Positions 4,479 through 9,183 of a stretch of 9,183 bases of DNA are shown here, piece by piece. The stretch comes from an uncultured Rhodopirellula sp. (GTDB lineage Bacteria > Planctomycetota > Planctomycetia > Pirellulales > Pirellulaceae). The notes under the pieces are model-generated. The model did no database searches. It was given only the letters and a program-made list of their open reading frames with translations, and was not told where the DNA came from. The stretch spans positions 1-9,183 of the forward strand of contig CAJXTM010000085.1 of NCBI GenBank assembly GCA_913061385.1, written 5' to 3'. Positions within the stretch are counted from its first letter, which is position 1. Each line of letters starts with the position of its first letter. A program made the translations under genes and the position numbers.

Positions 4479-7400
4479 TTAGATTTTGCTACCCAGCACT
4501 GCGTCGACATTGCTCTCGTGAAGCGAATCGAGGGCATTACCATCTGGGACCAAATCATCGCCGGCAGATTTGACAATGGTGAGTTCACCGGCGACATTTT
4601 GCATGACTTGATCAATGGACTGCGAAGCTTCTGGCCGGACATCTGCAACATTCTGTGCCATCCCTTCACCGATCCACACGTCGCCATCCTCGGTAGCCAA
4701 AACAGCGGTGTCAGAACGCGTGCTTTGATCGCTGACGGCGGGTACAAACAGGTCGGCCTGAGTCACGGCGAGTGCCGCCACTGATTCACCTTCTGCCTGC
4801 ACATCACCAATGGTCAACTGATTGCGAGTGTCGACGATCGACAATGCTTCGCCCTCGGCGTTTCCGGCAGGCAGCGATTCACCTTCGCCTGTAGGCGGCT
4901 CTATCGATTTGAAATCCAGCCCATCTTCATCAAGACGAATTTTCAGAAGTTGGTATTCTCCTTGAGCACCCCGCATTTCAACACGACTTTCATCATTGGT
5001 TGACCCCAGAGCCTCAACGTTATCTTGAATCACCCCCCCCTGCTCATTTGTTTCGGTGCGAACCCCTTGTAAAGTGACCGCACCGGTATTGGCGTCAAAG
5101 TCAACGTTCGTAATTTCGATGTCGACTTCGGGGGACGCGATCGTCAGGACGCTTGTCTGTCCAGCCTTCACAGCAACAAGAATCGTTTGGGTGGACGCGG
5201 ACCCAAACAAGTCACGAATCGAAACGTACTTGGACTTCAATTGACCAAGATTGGGGTCGATGGTGACATCTCCATCTCCAGGCAAACTCGTAACCGGGAT
5301 CTGCTGTGGTTCATCAGCCCCTTGCAAGAACGGGTTGGCCGGAATCTCGATGCTATAGTCACCCGGCATCAAATCACCGAAGCTGTTGTTATCACCAGTC
5401 GAATCAAGCGGAATCTCAACGGTTTCACCAAGCAGGTTGTTACCGCGAAGCACGATGCCACCGACCTGCGGCGTTCCAGCATCATCGTCCATCTGGATTG
5501 TAATTCTGCGAGTCTCAAAATCAGTGACTTCAACGGTGATCGTGCCAGTACTGGACTCGTTTCCATCACTAACGGTGTAGGTGATGGTGTCTGTTCCGAC
5601 AAAATCGGCGTTCGGCGGCGTGTATAGAACGGCCTGTGTTTCGGAATCAACCGAAGCAGTTCCCCCCTGCGCTGTCTCGCTGACCACGGTGACAGTCAGC
5701 GTTTCATCAGCGTCTACGTTAGCCGGTAGATCCGTCAGTTCCAAAACGGAACTTTGTGCAGAAGCCCGATTCAAGTTGACGTTCATGTCACTGACAGGAG
5801 GAACATCATTCTCTGCGGTCACGGTGAAGGTCACCGTACCGACTGAGGTCCCCCCCCCAGCATCACGAATGGTGTAGGGCACATGCTCTATACCGTTAAA
5901 ATCGGGTGCTGGGGTATAGGTCAACTGTGTTCCATCAGCACTGATGGCTGCCTGCCCACCCTCATCAGGCACGCCGACCGAATCCAGAACAAACTCTTCG
6001 TTATCAATATCCTGAACATCGTTACCAAGCACAATGAAGTCGGCAGTTGCAGCATCCTCAACGACTTCATAGGCGTCATCAACCGCGGTCGGTGAATTGT
6101 CAGAAGGAGCAACAGTGACCGTGACCGAAGCTACGGCCTCAAGATCACCATCGCTTACAACGTATGTGAAGGTTTCATCACCAACGAAGTCAGTCGCTGG
6201 GGTATAAGAAATTGACATCCCGTCCTCGGCAACCACCGCAATGCCACCACTGCCGGGTGTGCCGACGGAGGTGATTGTCAGTGTTTCACCGGTATCAGGC
6301 GAGATCTCATCATTTTGCAGCACATCCAACACATTGTCCGACGAATTCTGCTCGACGCTGACCGTATCATCCACCCCCGTGGGCACATCATTCACATTCG
6401 TCACATCAACATTGACCGTGGCATTCTGTTGAACACCTGCGTTGTCAGTCACCCGGTAAGTGAAGACAACCGGCCCGACGTAATTATCATTTGGACGAAA
6501 CGTTAGAACTCCATCGGAAACCGTTACGGTCCCGCCGTCAGTCGGCTGACTGGCCGAGATCACAGTCAACGACTCGCCGCCAACGTTGACCACATCGTTG
6601 CTCAGGACATCCAGTACCGCGTCGCCCGAATCTTCCAGAACCGAGAAATTATCATCGCTGAGGGTGAAGGACTGCCCCACAGCAAGGCTGGTGCTACCGT
6701 AAGACACAGCAGATGCTGGCAAAGTGTTGTCCAAACCGAAGAGCAAGAATTCGCTGGAAATCTCATCTGCCGGGCTACTGATAATATTCACATTGCCTGT
6801 CGCGAGTGCCTCCATTCGTATGGTGGCGATCAGACTTTCGGACAGACCAGTCGCGGCGGTCGCACCGGAAACCGCCCCGAGTTCGTTAATCAAACCATCT
6901 TCAACAATTCCTTTGCGTGTCACGGTGAAGGCTGGAGAATACTCGATCGCAGTACCGGGTTTTTGTCGCACGAGTGACTCATCAAAATTGATGTCCGCAA
7001 ATGCGCCGTAAATACCATCCCTATCACTGAAAGCTCGATTATCTTCGGCGACCATTTTCAGCAGGAATTCCTGTCCCGCTGCGATTCCCGTGATCAGGTT
7101 TCCCGACAAGTCAGTCAGGTCGAGACGAACGGCAGCCACGGCTGCATCGGCTACGGTGACCGTAAAGGAGTCCGAACGGACATTCCCCGCCAAGTCGGTG
7201 AGTTCCAGCGAAAATATCTGTGGTCCGATCTGCTCGCTAGTCGGTGTCCAACTGACGATCCCAGAAGTATCACTCAACGTTGCTCCGGACGGCCCGCTGA
7301 CGAGCGTATAAACAAGCCCACTTCCCTCTTCTTCACTGATTAAATCAGTGGTGTATTCAGCCCCAACATTTGCTTCGGTATTGGCGGTATCTGACACAAT

Positions 7401-9136
7401 CCCTGGTTGAGTTGTGTCGTAAATCACAGTGAGCGTCGGCGAGACAACACTGGTTTGACCACCTGACGTCTGCCGGGCGGCCAACTGGTAAGTCCCATCC
7501 CCAAGAGCCGCAATGTTACTGGTCGTAATCAGCACACTCGTATCGGAGGAAACCGCTGTACCCACAACGGCACTGCTACCCAAATCGACCAACTCGACCG
7601 TCGCCCCCTCCTCAACACCATCGACTTGGAAGGTCATCGATCCACTACTGGTCACACTGTCGCTATCACTCACGCCGCTATCACTAGACGCAGCCAAGTC
7701 GACGACGATGGGAGCCAAAATCCCCTCGCTTTCAAAGAGAAAAGCTACGCTCTGCGTGTCACTGTCACTGCCAGAATTACCTACAACGCCCGTTCCGGGA
7801 CGGACTCCAACCCTGACATCGATCGTGCCGGCGAATCCGTTAGCGGGAGTCACGGTCAACAAACCACTTTCAGCGTCGACCCCAACGCTACCGCTTGCTG
7901 ACGATGACAGCGACTGCGCAAAATAAGTAACGGCATCGCCTTCGACGTCTGTACTGCTGAGCTGTAGCTCAGCATTTGTATTGACCGCTGTCGGATCAGG
8001 AGTCGCAATGTCGTTGAGCCAAGGCTGAGTGTTATCAGAATCGGTGCCAACGGTGACTTGAGTCGTCTCAGAAACAGAATTGCCGGCTTGATCAGTGACC
8101 GTATAAGTCACGCTAACCTGTCCCGTGCCAGCACCTGTTGGCCTGAGCATCACAATTGAGTTCTCTGTGTCGTTGAAGACACTGACGTTAGTCATCTCAA
8201 CGTCAATGTCAGGCCGATCGGCCGCGCCAGTGCTGGTTTCACTGATCGCTTCGCGAACAGCAGATCCCTCAACGACTTGCCCGAACACGCTATGATTCCC
8301 GTCCAAATAGCGGGTCGAAACTTCCGTGATAAAAAATTGTGAATTATTGGTATCGTCACTGGACTTAGCAAACGAAATCATATCCGGACCGACGTGCAGC
8401 AGTTCCGGATGAAAGTCATCATCGAACGTTCCCAGACTGGAACCGCTAGTACCGGTACCAGTGGGATCACCGCCCTGAATCATGAAGTTATCGATGACAC
8501 GATGAAAGATGATGCCGGAATAGAAATTAGCATCCGCCAACTCAGCCACGCGACCTGATGCACGCGGTGCTCGTTGCTCGAACAATTCCAGCACCATGTC
8601 CCCGTAACCTTCCATATCAATTCGGATGGACCGATTACCGCTCAAAACTTCAGCATCAAGCAAATTGGGATCAGAAACAGAAACAGTGACCGTCAGTGGA
8701 CCGCCCAAAGGTGAATAGGCATCCACACCGACATGCAGTGGCGCGCCGATACCAACAGTTTTGTCGCCGATCGCAACGAAAGACGGGTTCTCACTTTGTG
8801 GAATCACCACACCACTGCGGCTACTCAGTTCGGCAAGTGTCATGACTGACTCTTGCCGTGTTCCGTCTGGAAAAACCCAGGTGGGGAAACTGGCAATGGA
8901 ATTATCAACGCCGACGGAGTTCAATGTGCGGTCAGGATTCGTGACCTCAATGAACGGCAAAAAATCTCCACCGTCCTCAAACAACTCCTTTTGCTGGGTA
9001 CATGCAGCACACCAAGCCGCACCAAAAAATTCGGCACCGGCGGTAGCCAGGTCTTTTGCAAACTGAACCAGATCGTCAGCTGCTTCACCCTCACCAACGC
9101 CGTCCGCCTGCAATCCAGCATCTGCAACTTCTGTTG
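4479..9136 (-). CDS. Giant modular protein: thioredoxin-like, cyclophilin PPIase, Ig/cohesin-like and tandem-95 repeats (N-terminus missing)
   Basis: More than 1550 residues are visible. The frame is still open where the adapter begins, so the true start and any signal peptide are lost; the TTG at 9113 is only an internal codon. Numbering from it: a thioredoxin-like domain (about 12-100) with AAWCAACTQQK, cysteines 35 and 38, and cis-Pro77, resembling the Trx domain linked to VKOR proteins; a cyclophilin-type peptidyl-prolyl isomerase (about 161-312) with IIFHRVIDNFMIQGG and SQFFIT; Ig-like segments (about 325-656), of which 567-656 resembles the He_PIG type; a cohesin-like segment (about 660-813); four tandem-95/cadherin-like repeats (819-1198); an SdrB-like beta domain (about 1201-1290); and an acidic C-terminal region without recognised domain. 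It is probably exported and could assist folding or disulfide chemistry at the surface while adhering to partners, but this function is inferred. Composition is acidic and Asp/Thr/Val/Gly-rich with almost no Lys, typical of extracellular repeat proteins. Confidence 0.93.
5520..6659 (-). repeat. Four tandem-95/cadherin-like protein repeats within the giant gene
   Basis: Four units of about 90-99 residues follow each other at roughly 6393-6659, 6108-6392, 5811-6107 and 5520-5810. Each has the pattern [I/V]LxND or similar, then a LTV strand, GG, a second strand, YTPxxDFxG, and TYxVxDxxG. Divergence between units is high, so these are old duplications rather than recent DNA repeats. The third unit contains the G9 tract. 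Such repeats are usual in secreted adhesins and matrix proteins. Confidence 0.85.
8178..8633 (-). other. Cyclophilin-type PPIase domain of the giant protein
   Basis: Residues about 161-312 align by eye with cyclophilin A. Catalytic Arg is kept in FHRV (Arg205) and the hydrophobic pocket in NFMIQGG (Phe210, Gln213). SQFFIT supplies Phe260. YLDGNHSVFGQV corresponds to WLDGKHVVFGKV of CypA, so Trp121 is replaced by Tyr269 while Leu270 and His274 are kept. Activity is therefore likely. A Trp substitution is common in bacterial cyclophilins and usually lowers cyclosporin binding. Confidence 0.88.
8814..9080 (-). other. Thioredoxin-like domain of the giant protein
   Basis: Residues about 12-100 include FAKDLATAGAEFFGAAW followed by CAAC, QKELF, and later SFPTWVFPDG with the cis-proline loop. 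This layout matches the Trx-like domains attached to VKOR-family oxidoreductases, where CPHC is usual. Both redox cysteines are present (35, 38), so a thiol-disulfide role is possible. Confidence 0.8.
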
Positions 9137-9183
9137 CTGTCTCTTATACACATCTCCGAGCCCACGAGACCGAGGCTGATCTC
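9137..9183 (+). other. Illumina Nextera adapter read-through (artefact)
   Basis: From 9137 the sequence is CTGTCTCTTATACACATCT (the transposase mosaic end), then CCGAGCCCACGAGAC (Nextera read-2 adapter), then an 8-base index CGAGGCTG (9171-9178) and ATCTC, the start of the P7 segment. It is a library adapter left on the contig end, not biology. It removes the 5' end of the giant gene and should be trimmed. Confidence 0.98.

Noticed and set aside
4184..4573. 129-residue frame on + strand
   Set aside because: It crosses the HU promoter region and runs antisense into the 3' end of the giant gene; no recognisable domain.
5033..5858. Frameshift error or pseudogene at the G-tracts
   Set aside because: The reading frame and repeat pattern continue correctly through both tracts, so there is no break in this copy.
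5187..7926. Long antisense frames under the giant gene (for example 5187-5627 and 7513-7926)
   Set aside because: They are shadows of the strongly supported - strand gene, rich in low-complexity Ser/Val/Pro typical of antisense translation.
9137..9155. IS50/Tn5 transposon end
   Set aside because: The 19-base mosaic end is directly followed by the Nextera read-2 adapter and index, so it comes from library preparation.
1..9183. tRNA genes, CRISPR array or insertion sequence
   Set aside because: No tRNA-like cloverleaf with a GTTCGA arm, no regularly spaced direct repeats and no transposase frame were seen.

Overview
The window looks like a chromosomal segment of a planctomycete, most plausibly a Rhodopirellula/Pirellulaceae-type organism. 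This is inferred from the style of the genes: a very large secreted protein built from a thioredoxin-like fold, a cyclophilin and Ig/cadherin-like repeats, a Lys/Pro-rich HU protein, an isolated fliM, wide intergenic spacers and mostly weak Shine-Dalgarno sequences. No rRNA or other phylogenetic marker is present, so the assignment is tentative.

Layout, left to right. (1) 1-443 (+): 3' end of a GGDEF diguanylate cyclase whose N-terminus lies outside the window. (2) 444-790: a 347-base spacer with a candidate terminator, two perfect 8-bp inverted repeats and a sigma70-like promoter. (3) 791-2065 (+): complete proA, for proline biosynthesis. (4) 2066-2195: a spacer with three hairpins. (5) 2196-3251 (+): complete fliM, a flagellar switch protein standing without fliL or fliN. 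(6) 3252-3811: a 560-base gene-free region between convergent genes, holding an orphan strong Shine-Dalgarno sequence and a dense set of nested and serial stem-loops, which is a candidate structured RNA. (7) 3812-4129 (-): an HU-family DNA-binding protein. (8) 4130-4478: a spacer with a candidate HU promoter and two palindromes. (9) 4479-9136 (-): a giant modular, probably extracytoplasmic protein, truncated at its N-terminus. (10) 9137-9183: Illumina Nextera adapter plus index, not genomic DNA.

The genes do not form one operon or pathway. The cyclase makes c-di-GMP, which often governs the motile-sessile switch, FliM is the flagellar switch and the giant protein resembles a surface or matrix protein. 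A motility/attachment theme is therefore possible, but nothing in the sequence links them directly.

The points most worth a second look are the nested RNA-like fold at 3411-3763, the Trx-cyclophilin-Ig/tandem-95 fusion with in-frame G8 and G9 tracts, the hairpins at the proA and fliM leaders, and the adapter artefact that truncates the giant gene.
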